Assembly: GCA_947598345.1 (NCBI GenBank)
Contig: CANQFF010000048.1
Coordinates: 1-7,127, forward strand
DNA: 7,127 nt
Direction: 5' to 3'
Source: an uncultured Bacilli bacterium
GTDB taxonomy: Bacteria; Bacillota_I; Bacilli_A; RF39; UBA660
This document shows, piece by piece, positions 1 through 5,307 of the stretch (positions are counted from its first letter, which is position 1; the number at the start of each line of letters is the position of its first letter). The position numbers and the translations under genes are program-made. The notes beneath the pieces are model-generated. The model was not told the DNA's origin. It did no database searches and was given only the letters and a program-made list of their open reading frames with translations.

Positions 1-537
1 TTCCGGATTACTACATTCTTCTGGTGTTTCTTTATTCGCTATTCTTACTTTGTATTTTCCACTTACATCTCCTGTTAATTCTATTGTCTTTTCGTCTCCT
101 ACATTATATGAATCTATATTTCCTACTTCTACATTAGATATTATTGTTTCCCAATCATCATCTTTAAACGATGGTGTTTCACAAATAAATTTTAATGTTT
201 TACTTGTTATTACACCTTCTTCATTAAATTCTATTTTCCCATTACAAGGCTTTGTCCCCTTTGATTTTATTTCTAATTCTACTTTTGTTTTATTTTCCTT
301 ACATAGTATATTACCATCACTTGTTATAAAGCAACTTTTTGGCTTAAAAGGAGTCGTTAAATTCTTTTGTGTTACTGCTTGTTTTACTGCGTTTAAGTAA
401 ATTTTTTCATTAATTACTTCTGACTCTTTTTTTGACTTATTTACTATATTTAATGTTAATGGTATAACTATCAATGATGATATTGCTAATATTATTATTA
501 CTGCCAACAATTCCACTAATGTAAAACCCTTATTCAT
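1..537 (-). CDS. Type IV prepilin-like protein with DUF6273-like C-terminal module (3' end beyond window)
   Basis: Reading leftwards from the ATG at 537 the frame stays open to base 1, giving 179 residues with no stop, so the C-terminus lies outside the window. Residues 1-11 (MNKGFTLVELL) are a textbook class III prepilin signal: a short basic leader, a Gly-4/Phe-5 cleavage site for prepilin peptidase, and Glu at mature position 5. One hydrophobic helix follows, about residues 8-32. Residues 33-125 form a hydrophilic domain with four Cys (69, 79, 98, 119). Residues 127-179 (DDWETII..., then YNVGDEKTIEL, then VRIANKETPEECS) resemble from memory the DUF6273-type module found on surface proteins of gut Bacillota. 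The ribosome site AGGAGA (551-546) fixes the start, and a consensus promoter lies just upstream. The expected role is a pseudopilin or cell-surface pilin-like protein exported by a type IV pilus, Com or type II-like machine. The prepilin call is firm; the DUF6273 assignment is moderate. Confidence 0.85.
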   Translation of the reverse strand, partial: MNKGFTLVELLAVIIILAISSLIVIPLTLNIVNKSKKESEVINEKIYLNAVKQAVTQKNLTTPFKPKSCFITSDGNILCKENKTKVELEIKSKGTKPCNGKIEFNEEGVITSKTLKFICETPSFKDDDWETIISNVEVGNIDSYNVGDEKTIELTGDVSGKYKVRIANKETPEECSNPE

Positions 538-561
538 ATTACTCTTCTCCTACTATATTTC

Positions 562-590
562 ATTATATCATCACCTATGCTCACTGTCAA
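562..590 (-). promoter_or_regulatory. Consensus sigma-A promoter for the prepilin-like gene
   Basis: On the minus strand TTGACA (590-585) is separated by exactly 17 bases from TATAAT (567-562). Both boxes match the vegetative consensus perfectly. The transcript would start about 16-18 bases upstream of the ATG, just before the AGGAGA ribosome site. This suggests strong, housekeeping-type transcription rather than dependence on the SigH-like factor encoded in the same window. Confidence 0.85.
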
Positions 591-604
591 TTTTAAATTA
601 GCAA

Positions 605-633
605 TTGACAATGTTAAAAATTTAATTTAACAT
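605..633 (+). promoter_or_regulatory. Sigma-A-type promoter for the arginase-family gene
   Basis: TTGACA (605-610) is followed after 17 bases by TAACAT (628-633), which keeps the key A and T positions of the -10 box. The predicted start of transcription near 640 leaves a leader of only about 10 bases, containing the GGTGAT ribosome site (640-645) in front of the GTG start at 649. The -35 box faces the -35 box of the divergent prepilin promoter. Confidence 0.7.
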
Positions 634-648
634 GAATGTGGTGATATT

Positions 649-1521
649 GTGAAAACAAATATAATAAAAGCATGCAGTGATTTAGGTGTAGATATAGATG
701 GCTCAGATATTGGACCAATGGTTATCGCTGAAAACCTAAAATCTGATAAAATAAATAAAACAATTACCATTAACAAACCAAAATGTAATAAAAGCAATGA
801 TAAGAATGATTTAAAAAAGAATTTAAAAGAAGTTAATATTTTTAGTAAAGAAATTTATAATAGTGTAATTGAAACAATTAATAATAATTTTTTTCCTATA
901 ACTATTGGTGGGGATCATAGCGTTGTTATAGGTAGCGCACTAGGAAGTAAAAAAATCAATAAAAATATTGGTATTATATGGATAGATGCACATCTTGATT
1001 ATAATACATTTGAAACTACAATTACAGGTAATTTACACGGGCTACCACTTGCAAGTTTAAATGGTATTTGTGAAGATTTAACAAATTTTTTTGACGGAGA
1101 ATATTATAATCCCAAAAATACAGTAGTAGTCGGTTACAGATCTAAAGAAAGTAATAAAGAACAAGAATTAAATAATATTAAAGAAATGGGAGTAACTGTA
1201 TTTGATAACGAAGATATTAAAAAATTAGGGATAGAATATGTTATGAATAAAGCTATAGATATAGCTTGTAATAATACAGATGGAATGCATATAAGTTATG
1301 ATTTAGATGTAATAGATGCTTCCTTTGCACCTGGTGTTTCTGTTAAAGAAGAAGATGGAATTAATTTAAAAACTGCATATAAAATTGTTGATATATTAAA
1401 AGAAAATATTAGTAGTATTAAATCCTTTGATTTAGTAGAATACAATCCAAAATACGATATAAATAACAAAACATTAAATATAGCTTTAACAGTATTAAAT
1501 AGAATACTAGAAAACAAATAA
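649..1521 (+). CDS. Arginase-family Mn(II) ureohydrolase, probably arginase
   Basis: 290 residues, close to the usual ~300 of arginases. Metal and active-site motifs appear in order: GGDHS with His-90; DAHLD (Asp-113, His-115, Asp-117); a TGNLHG segment (127-131); SYDLDVID with Asp-218 and Asp-220; and DLVEYNP with Glu-264, matching the catalytic glutamate near the C-terminus. The N-terminal LGVDIDG...GP segment (12-23) is also typical. The loop after DAHLD (YNTFETTITGNLHG) looks like true arginase rather than agmatinase or formiminoglutamase, so hydrolysis of L-arginine to ornithine and urea is most likely. Deviations: the usual SGN serine is Thr-126, the usual DP after the metal aspartates is Asp-Ala (223-224), and the usual GG is Asp-Gly. 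The start is GTG, supported by GGTGAT 3 bases upstream. No other arginine-catabolism gene is adjacent. Formiminoglutamase or another ureohydrolase remains possible. Confidence 0.87.
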   Translation: MKTNIIKACSDLGVDIDGSDIGPMVIAENLKSDKINKTITINKPKCNKSNDKNDLKKNLKEVNIFSKEIYNSVIETINNNFFPITIGGDHSVVIGSALGSKKINKNIGIIWIDAHLDYNTFETTITGNLHGLPLASLNGICEDLTNFFDGEYYNPKNTVVVGYRSKESNKEQELNNIKEMGVTVFDNEDIKKLGIEYVMNKAIDIACNNTDGMHISYDLDVIDASFAPGVSVKEEDGINLKTAYKIVDILKENISSIKSFDLVEYNPKYDINNKTLNIALTVLNRILENK

Positions 1522-1540
1522 ATACCTTAATCGGTATTTA
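1519..1540. terminator. Bidirectional hairpin spanning two convergent stop codons
   Basis: An 8-base-pair stem (TAAATACC 1519-1526 with GGTATTTA 1533-1540) closes a 6-base loop. The stem begins with the arginase stop codon (1519-1521), and the loop contains the stop codon of the opposing membrane-protein gene (1529-1527). On the minus strand the stem is followed by a U-rich run (ATTTGTTTTC). On the plus strand the tail is AT-rich but not a clean U tract. It probably terminates the minus-strand transcript and possibly both. Confidence 0.6.
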
Positions 1541-2135
1541 TATTAAAATATTTTATATTTATTAAATATTGATAATCATAATAATTACTTAAATCTATTA
1601 AAATACTATTTATATATTCTAATTTGTCTACTGTTATATTAGCGTTTATTAAACTGCAATCTTTTGTATCACACGAATTTATTTGTTGCATAAAATCAAA
1701 ATACTTATCTATACTTATACTATATATAGTTTTTTCTCTACCATCTTTATATGTTGTTTTTTCTACAAATTCACTATTTTGTATAAGTTTTTCCATTTTA
1801 TCATATTTATATAAATCTACATCAAAATCTATTTCTACAAAATTATTATCGAGATATATTCCACTTTTATCTTTATAATAGTTTAATCCATTATATATAA
1901 AATTATCTGAATTATTACTATATTTTCCATTAACTTCCTTAATATTTTCATTATCATTTATAATGTAGTTATATTCATAACTGTTTATACTCTTTTCTTT
2001 AGAAGATACAGCTGGTGTATTTGCAATACTAGTACGCGTAAGTAACGCTACAAAAGCAAAAAATATTGCATAAATAATCAATAACGCTATTGATTTTTTT
2101 TTAGGATTCTTTAAATCATTTAACAACTGTTTCAT
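1527..2135 (-). CDS. Single-pass membrane-anchored protein of unknown function
   Basis: 202 residues that I do not recognise as a named family. The N-terminus is basic (NPKKK, 10-14), followed by one hydrophobic helix at about 15-33 and then a long Asn/Tyr/Asp/Lys-rich hydrophilic domain. This gives a cytoplasmic N-tail with the bulk outside the cell. There is no lipobox cysteine. The two cysteines, 155 and 160 (CDTKDC), are close enough to form a small disulfide loop. The gene starts inside the end of fmt: bases ATGA (2135-2132) carry both its start codon and the fmt stop codon, so translation is probably coupled to fmt. It has no promoter of its own that I can see. Any role is unknown; the coupling shows co-expression, not shared function. 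Confidence 0.75.
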   Translation of the reverse strand: MKQLLNDLKNPKKKSIALLIIYAIFFAFVALLTRTSIANTPAVSSKEKSINSYEYNYIINDNENIKEVNGKYSNNSDNFIYNGLNYYKDKSGIYLDNNFVEIDFDVDLYKYDKMEKLIQNSEFVEKTTYKDGREKTIYSISIDKYFDFMQQINSCDTKDCSLINANITVDKLEYINSILIDLSNYYDYQYLINIKYFNINTD

Positions 2136-3091
2136 CGAGCAATTTCACCTAAAATAGAATTTTTAGTACCATTTAAAAAATCCCTTGAACTCATTTTCGA
2201 TTTACCTTCTGGTTGTAAACACTTAAAAATAATAACACCATTACTTGTTTTTATACCAATCCCATTTTTATATAATTTTACTATTTCACCATTTATATTT
2301 TGTGGGAAATAATCATCACTTATTTCAGATTCCCATACTTTTATTCGTTTTCCATTTAAAATAAAATATGCCCCTGGAAAACTATTTAATCCTCTTACTT
2401 TATTATATATTTCTTTAGTAGTTTTATTAAAATCTATCTTTTCATCAACTGGTTTTATTATAGGTGCAAATGTTACATCTGAAGGATTTTGAGGAATCCT
2501 TTTATTTGTACCATTTAATATACTTGGTAAAGTTTCAATAAGTAGTTCACTACCCAATTTACTTAACTTATCATGAAGTGTACTAGCTGTATCTTCATCA
2601 GATATTTCTATTTCTCTTTGCTCTATAATATCACCATCATCCATACCTTTTGCCATATACATAATAGTTACTCCTGTTTTTGTATATCCATCAATAATCG
2701 CTCTATGTATTGGAGCTCCACCTCTCAATTTCGGAAGTAATGAAGCATGTACATTTATACAACCATACTTTGGATAATTAAGCAATTCCTCTGGAAGTAT
2801 TTGTCCATATGCACAAGTAACTATTAAATCCGGTTCTAAATCTATTATTTCTTGATATTGCTCCTTAATTTTACTTAATTGTATAACTAATATATTATTT
2901 TTTTCAGCAACCATTTTAACTGGTGGATGAGCAAATTTACCAGATCTACCAACTTGTTTATCTGGTTGTGTTACAACAGCTTTTACTTTATAGTTTTTTA
3001 TTAAAGATTCTAGTATGGGTACACTAAAATCTGGTGTTCCCATAAAAATTATCTTCAATTCCCTTTTTACAACAATATCTTCAATATTCAT
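2132..3091 (-). CDS. fmt: Methionyl-tRNA formyltransferase
   Basis: Transfers a formyl group from 10-formyl-tetrahydrofolate to initiator Met-tRNA in the cytoplasm. The 319-residue length is near the family norm (~315). The N-terminal Rossmann-like domain begins KIIFMGTPDF (13-22) and includes the QPDKQVGRSGK loop (42-52). The catalytic region has Asn-113, His-115, the SLLPKLRG signature (117-124) and Asp-151 in the MDDGD segment. A C-terminal tRNA-binding domain follows from about 210. The chosen ATG has a GAGGT ribosome site 5 bases upstream and adds about 10 residues before the usual family start. A TTG at codon 12 would match the usual start but has an AGGGA site only 1-2 bases away, so I prefer the ATG. 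The stop is TGA, the only non-TAA stop in the window, and overlaps the downstream membrane-protein gene. The usual partner def is not adjacent. Confidence 0.97.
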   Translation of the reverse strand: MNIEDIVVKRELKIIFMGTPDFSVPILESLIKNYKVKAVVTQPDKQVGRSGKFAHPPVKMVAEKNNILVIQLSKIKEQYQEIIDLEPDLIVTCAYGQILPEELLNYPKYGCINVHASLLPKLRGGAPIHRAIIDGYTKTGVTIMYMAKGMDDGDIIEQREIEISDEDTASTLHDKLSKLGSELLIETLPSILNGTNKRIPQNPSDVTFAPIIKPVDEKIDFNKTTKEIYNKVRGLNSFPGAYFILNGKRIKVWESEISDDYFPQNINGEIVKLYKNGIGIKTSNGVIIFKCLQPEGKSKMSSRDFLNGTKNSILGEIAR

Positions 3092-3109
3092 AATAACCTC
3101 ACCTATATA

Positions 3110-3138
3110 ATTATACTATTTATACAAATAAATGTAAA
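3110..3138 (-). promoter_or_regulatory. Sigma-A promoter for fmt
   Basis: On the minus strand TTTACA (3138-3133) lies 17 bases before TATAAT (3115-3110). Transcription would start close to the GAGGT ribosome site of fmt, leaving a short leader. It should drive fmt and the coupled membrane-protein gene as a two-gene operon ending at the hairpin 1519-1540. Confidence 0.75.
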
Positions 3139-3170
3139 TCTAGTACTTTGCATATTTTAAGGTACAAGAA

Positions 3171-3179
3171 TGTTAAAAT
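3171..3179 (+). promoter_or_regulatory. Extended -10 element for the small helix-turn-helix gene
   Basis: TGTTAAAAT fits the extended -10 pattern TG-n-TAAAAT. No convincing -35 box lies at the right distance (3151-3156 reads CATATT), which is tolerated by extended -10 promoters. It lies about 19 bases before the start codon, so the leader would be very short. Confidence 0.45.
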
Positions 3180-3197
3180 ATTAAAGTGGTGGGATTT

Positions 3198-3416
3198 ATG
3201 TCTACAGAATTTAAGCTTTATAATGTTGATGAAAAGGACTTATATGTTAACAAATGTAAAAAAGAAAAAGAAAAAATATTATTAGACATGGTTACATATG
3301 CTTTAAAGTACGGAAATAAACCAGCCGCAAGATATTATAATACATACCCATCAACCGTAAGAAGGTGGGTAAATATATATAAAGAAAAAGGAAAAGATGG
3401 ATTAAATTTTAAATAA
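3198..3416 (+). CDS. Small helix-turn-helix protein, transposase-like DNA-binding fold
   Basis: 72 residues, read from the ATG at 3198. A GTG at 3186 is in frame, but it lies just ahead of the purine-rich ribosome site GGTGGGA (3189-3195 region), which serves the ATG. Residues 1-25 are charged. Residues 28-61 form a helix-turn-helix: a helix ending KYGN (37-40), a second helix around KPAARYY (41-47), and a recognition helix STVRRWVNIYKEKG (52-65). That pattern, with the VRRW and KGKDGL endings, is the kind found at the N-terminus of IS3/IS630-type transposases and in small stand-alone regulators. There is no catalytic domain downstream, because the frame closes right away and the opposing sigma-factor gene begins. 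It may be a domesticated transposase fragment or a small regulator. It is transcribed divergently from fmt and could sense or repress that region, but the sequence does not show this. Confidence 0.7.
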   Translation: MSTEFKLYNVDEKDLYVNKCKKEKEKILLDMVTYALKYGNKPAARYYNTYPSTVRRWVNIYKEKGKDGLNFK

Positions 3417-3423
3417 CCATCTT
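3394..3423. terminator. Hairpin shared by the convergent helix-turn-helix and sigma-factor genes
   Basis: AAGATGG (3394-3400) pairs with CCATCTT (3417-3423) in a 7-base-pair stem around a 16-base AT-rich loop. The stop codon of the helix-turn-helix gene (3414-3416) is in the loop, and the sigma-factor stop codon (3424-3422) overlaps the right arm. T-rich runs follow on both strands (ATTTATTTATAACTTTTT on plus, TTCCTTTTTCTTT on minus), so it could end both transcripts. The long loop makes it weaker than a classical terminator. Confidence 0.5.
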
Positions 3424-4018
3424 ATTTATTTATAACTTTTTTTATTTTATTTCTTATTCTTTGTATGGTATTATCAACAGATTTTTCATCTTTTCCGAGT
3501 ATATCTGCTATCTCTTTATACTTAAAACCATCTATTAAAAGTATAAAAACTTGCTCCTCTAAATCAGTCAAAGTTTTTTTTATTTTATTTAATAATGATT
3601 CTTCAATTTCTATATCAATAATTCTTTCTTCTGGATTAGGTGTTGAATCTTTAATAACCTTTAATATTAAATTTTCTTCGTCATCATAAGATATAGATTC
3701 GTTTAATATTTTATTTTTATTTCTATTTGCTCCTATAACCACACTAATTATTTTTCTTTCAATACATTTTTTAGCATATGTGTAAAATAAAGTATCTTGC
3801 ATTTCTTGATATCTTTCAATAGCATGATTTAAACCTATCATTCCCTCTTGTATCAAATCATTTTTTTCAAGTCCATTGCTTTTGCAAAGTGGTAACATTT
3901 TCGTTGCAATTTTATTTATTAATGGTTCGTATTTTTTTATTATTATATTATTAGCTTCTTCACTACCTTCAGCTATTAAATTTAAAAGTTCATAATCGTT
4001 GAAATCTTTATACTCCAT
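3422..4018 (-). CDS. sigH: SigH-like sigma-70 family RNA polymerase sigma factor
   Basis: 198 residues (Bacillus SigH is about 218). Region 2 is visible as KYEPLINKIATK (29-40), then DLIQEGMIGLNHAIERY (54-70, the core-binding and -10 melting part), then FYTYAKKCIERKIISVV (78-94). A linker with NPEERIID follows at 128-135. Region 4 runs about 140-195 with a helix-turn-helix, YKEIADILGKDEKSVDNTIQRIR (167-189). The pattern, especially the IQEGMIGL and CI.R.I segments, matches SigH rather than an ECF factor. The position directly after rlmB also matches the Bacillus mrnC-rlmB-yacP-sigH order, with yacP missing. Its ATG lies inside the last codons of rlmB (11-base overlap), with AGGGGA as ribosome site within rlmB. 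SigH drives early sporulation or competence genes in relatives; in a lineage of unknown sporulation status its regulon cannot be read from this window. Confidence 0.85.
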   Translation of the reverse strand: MEYKDFNDYELLNLIAEGSEEANNIIIKKYEPLINKIATKMLPLCKSNGLEKNDLIQEGMIGLNHAIERYQEMQDTLFYTYAKKCIERKIISVVIGANRNKNKILNESISYDDEENLILKVIKDSTPNPEERIIDIEIEESLLNKIKKTLTDLEEQVFILLIDGFKYKEIADILGKDEKSVDNTIQRIRNKIKKVINK

Positions 4019-4709
4019 TTTTTCCCCTTTGTTTCAAAGCCTCAAACACTATAATTGCAGTAGCAACAGATGCATTTAAACTATTGACTTCACCTTTCAT
4101 AGGAATACTAGCTATAAAATCGCAATTTTCTTTAACTAACTTTGACATTCCAACCCCTTCATTTCCACATATTATACATACTTTACCTCTATAATCTAGT
4201 TTTGAATAATCTTCACCATTCATATCTGTACCATAAATCCAATATCCATTATTTTTTAATAATTTAATAGTATTATTTAAGTTCGTAACCTTAACAATCT
4301 TCATTTTTTCTGCAGTACCTACACTAGTTTTCATAACTGTTGAATTTACAAGGGCACCTCTATCACTAGGTATTATTATTCCATCAACACCAGCAGCTTC
4401 TGATGACCTTATTATTGCACCAAAATTGTGTGGATCTTCTATATGGTCCAACATAACAATTAAACTATCATCACCTGTCATGATATCTTCTAAAGAGGCA
4501 TATTTATAGTCATCAACATCTAATATTATTCCTTGGTGCAAACCATTAACCTTTTTATCCATATCTATCTTTGATAATTTTTTAGTTTTAATATTCTTTA
4601 ATTTTTCTAATATATCATTATCACTAAAATTATTTTGTATAAATACTTCATTTATTTTTTTATTACTTTTTAAATATTCTTTAGCTACATTTTTACCATA
4701 TACATACAT
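4008..4709 (-). CDS. rlmB: TrmH/SpoU-family 23S rRNA (guanosine-2'-O) methyltransferase, RlmB type
   Basis: Uses S-adenosylmethionine to methylate a ribose 2'-OH. In the RlmB group the target is G2251 (E. coli numbering) in the 23S P-loop. Of 233 residues, about 1-65 form the small RNA-binding domain (YGKNVAKEYL at 4-13, GLHQGI at 56-61). The SPOUT knot domain follows, with motif 1 DPHNFGAIIRSSEAAG (92-107, conserved Asn-95 and Arg-101), motif 2 CGNEGVGMS (181-189, Glu-184) and motif 3 IPMKGEVNSLNASVA (202-216, Ser-210, Asn-212). Length and motifs fit RlmB well; a related TrmH paralogue with another target is possible. It starts at an ATG preceded by a strong GGAGGTG site (about 4713-4719 region, minus). 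It is translationally linked to the sigma gene by overlapping ends. Confidence 0.93.
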   Translation of the reverse strand: MYVYGKNVAKEYLKSNKKINEVFIQNNFSDNDILEKLKNIKTKKLSKIDMDKKVNGLHQGIILDVDDYKYASLEDIMTGDDSLIVMLDHIEDPHNFGAIIRSSEAAGVDGIIIPSDRGALVNSTVMKTSVGTAEKMKIVKVTNLNNTIKLLKNNGYWIYGTDMNGEDYSKLDYRGKVCIICGNEGVGMSKLVKENCDFIASIPMKGEVNSLNASVATAIIVFEALKQRGKNGV

Positions 4710-4732
4710 AATAACACCTCCATTGTATTAAT

Positions 4733-4741
4733 AGTATAACA
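4733..4741 (-). promoter_or_regulatory. Extended -10 promoter for rlmB-sigH
   Basis: On the minus strand TGTTATACT (4741-4733) is an exact TG-n-TATACT extended -10 element. The 17-base-spaced -35 candidate TTTATT (4761-4756) is weak. It is placed about 24 bases before the rlmB ATG and should serve both rlmB and the overlapping sigma-factor gene. No separate promoter for the sigma gene was seen. Confidence 0.6.
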
Positions 4742-4778
4742 TCTATTTTTTAAATAATAAAGGGTGTATTTAAATAAT

Positions 4779-4807
4779 TTGACAAATCTTTTATGTTATG
4801 GTAGCAT
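4779..4807 (+). promoter_or_regulatory. Sigma-A promoter for the small lipoprotein gene
   Basis: TTGACA (4779-4784) is followed at 17 bases by TAGCAT (4802-4807), with TG at 4799-4800 forming an extended -10. It points away from the rlmB promoter; the two -10 regions are about 60 bases apart and divergent. The ribosome site AAGGGGGAA (4818-4826) and the ATG (4833) lie just downstream. Confidence 0.75.
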
Positions 4808-4832
4808 ATAACTCGTCAAGGGGGAATTTAGT

Positions 4833-5231
4833 ATGACCAAAAAAATTAATAAATTTAAAATATATCCATTAACAAAGAAAATCGCGTCTTTTACACTTGC
4901 AGGATCTATTGCAATAACTGGTCTTAGTGCATGTTCAAGTGAAAATAACAATATAAAAGTTGATCTTATAGAAAGAGATTCAACTATAGAAGAACACATT
5001 TATAATAACATAGATAATATTGTTGAAATAACAAAAGATTCTAATTATTACTACATAAAAGAAGCAATATATAAAACAAAACCTGTATATGATAGTAACA
5101 ATCTTGTAATATATTATTCACAGGAGTTTGTTGAATACGAAGATTATTCCCTTAGCATTGAAAAAGCAGAAGAATCTAATGTTAAAAATTTGTTAGACGC
5201 TAAAATAAATAGTATTCAAAAAATTAAATAA
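4833..5231 (+). CDS. Small predicted lipoprotein of unknown function
   Basis: 132 residues. The N-terminus is a lipoprotein signal peptide: basic residues (KK, K, K at 3-16), a hydrophobic stretch about 18-31, and the lipobox Leu-Ser-Ala-Cys with Cys-34 as the lipid-bearing residue, followed by an SSENNN linker. The mature part (about 98 residues) is acidic and rich in Tyr, Ile, Asn and Glu, with an alternating pattern (YYYIKEAIYKTKPVYDSNN, about 72-90) suggestive of beta strands. A helical tail follows (KAEESNVKNLL). I recognise no family. It has its own promoter, strong ribosome site and terminator and lies opposite to the flanking mrnC and rlmB genes, so it is an independent transcription unit dropped into a conserved housekeeping block. 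Function unknown. Confidence 0.88.
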   Translation: MTKKINKFKIYPLTKKIASFTLAGSIAITGLSACSSENNNIKVDLIERDSTIEEHIYNNIDNIVEITKDSNYYYIKEAIYKTKPVYDSNNLVIYYSQEFVEYEDYSLSIEKAEESNVKNLLDAKINSIQKIK

Positions 5232-5235
5232 AAAA

Positions 5236-5251
5236 GTCAATAAATTTTGAC
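5236..5251 (-). terminator. Minus-strand terminator of the rbgA-mrnC operon
   Basis: GTCAA (5236-5240) pairs with TTGAC (5247-5251) around a 6-base loop. Read on the minus strand it is followed by TTTTTTATTT, so it should terminate transcripts coming from mrnC. The stem is only 5 base pairs, so efficiency may be modest. Confidence 0.55.
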
Positions 5252-5253
5252 CT

Positions 5254-5273
5254 AAATGCCATCACTGGCATTT
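5254..5273 (+). terminator. Strong intrinsic terminator of the lipoprotein gene
   Basis: AAATGCCA (5254-5261) pairs with TGGCATTT (5266-5273) in an 8-base-pair stem closed by a TCAC tetraloop. The T run at 5271-5278 overlaps the end of the stem and provides the U tract. This is the clearest intrinsic terminator in the window. Confidence 0.9.
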
Positions 5274-5307
5274 TTTTTACTTCATAAACTTATTCTTAAC
5301 ATTATAT

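Noticed and set aside
50..400. Open frame on the plus strand, 116 codons
   Set aside because: It is antisense to the prepilin-like gene, which has a signature N-terminus, ribosome site and consensus promoter; the antisense frame has none.
538..648. Riboswitch or leader RNA ahead of the arginase gene
   Set aside because: The promoter at 605-633 leaves a leader of only about 10 bases, too short for a structured element.
3186..3197. GTG start adding four residues to the helix-turn-helix gene
   Set aside because: The GTG lies immediately before the GGTGGGA ribosome site that is correctly spaced for the ATG at 3198.
4796..4999. Minus-strand frame of 67 codons over the lipoprotein promoter and signal peptide
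   Set aside because: No ribosome site or recognisable protein features; it is antisense to a well-supported lipoprotein gene.
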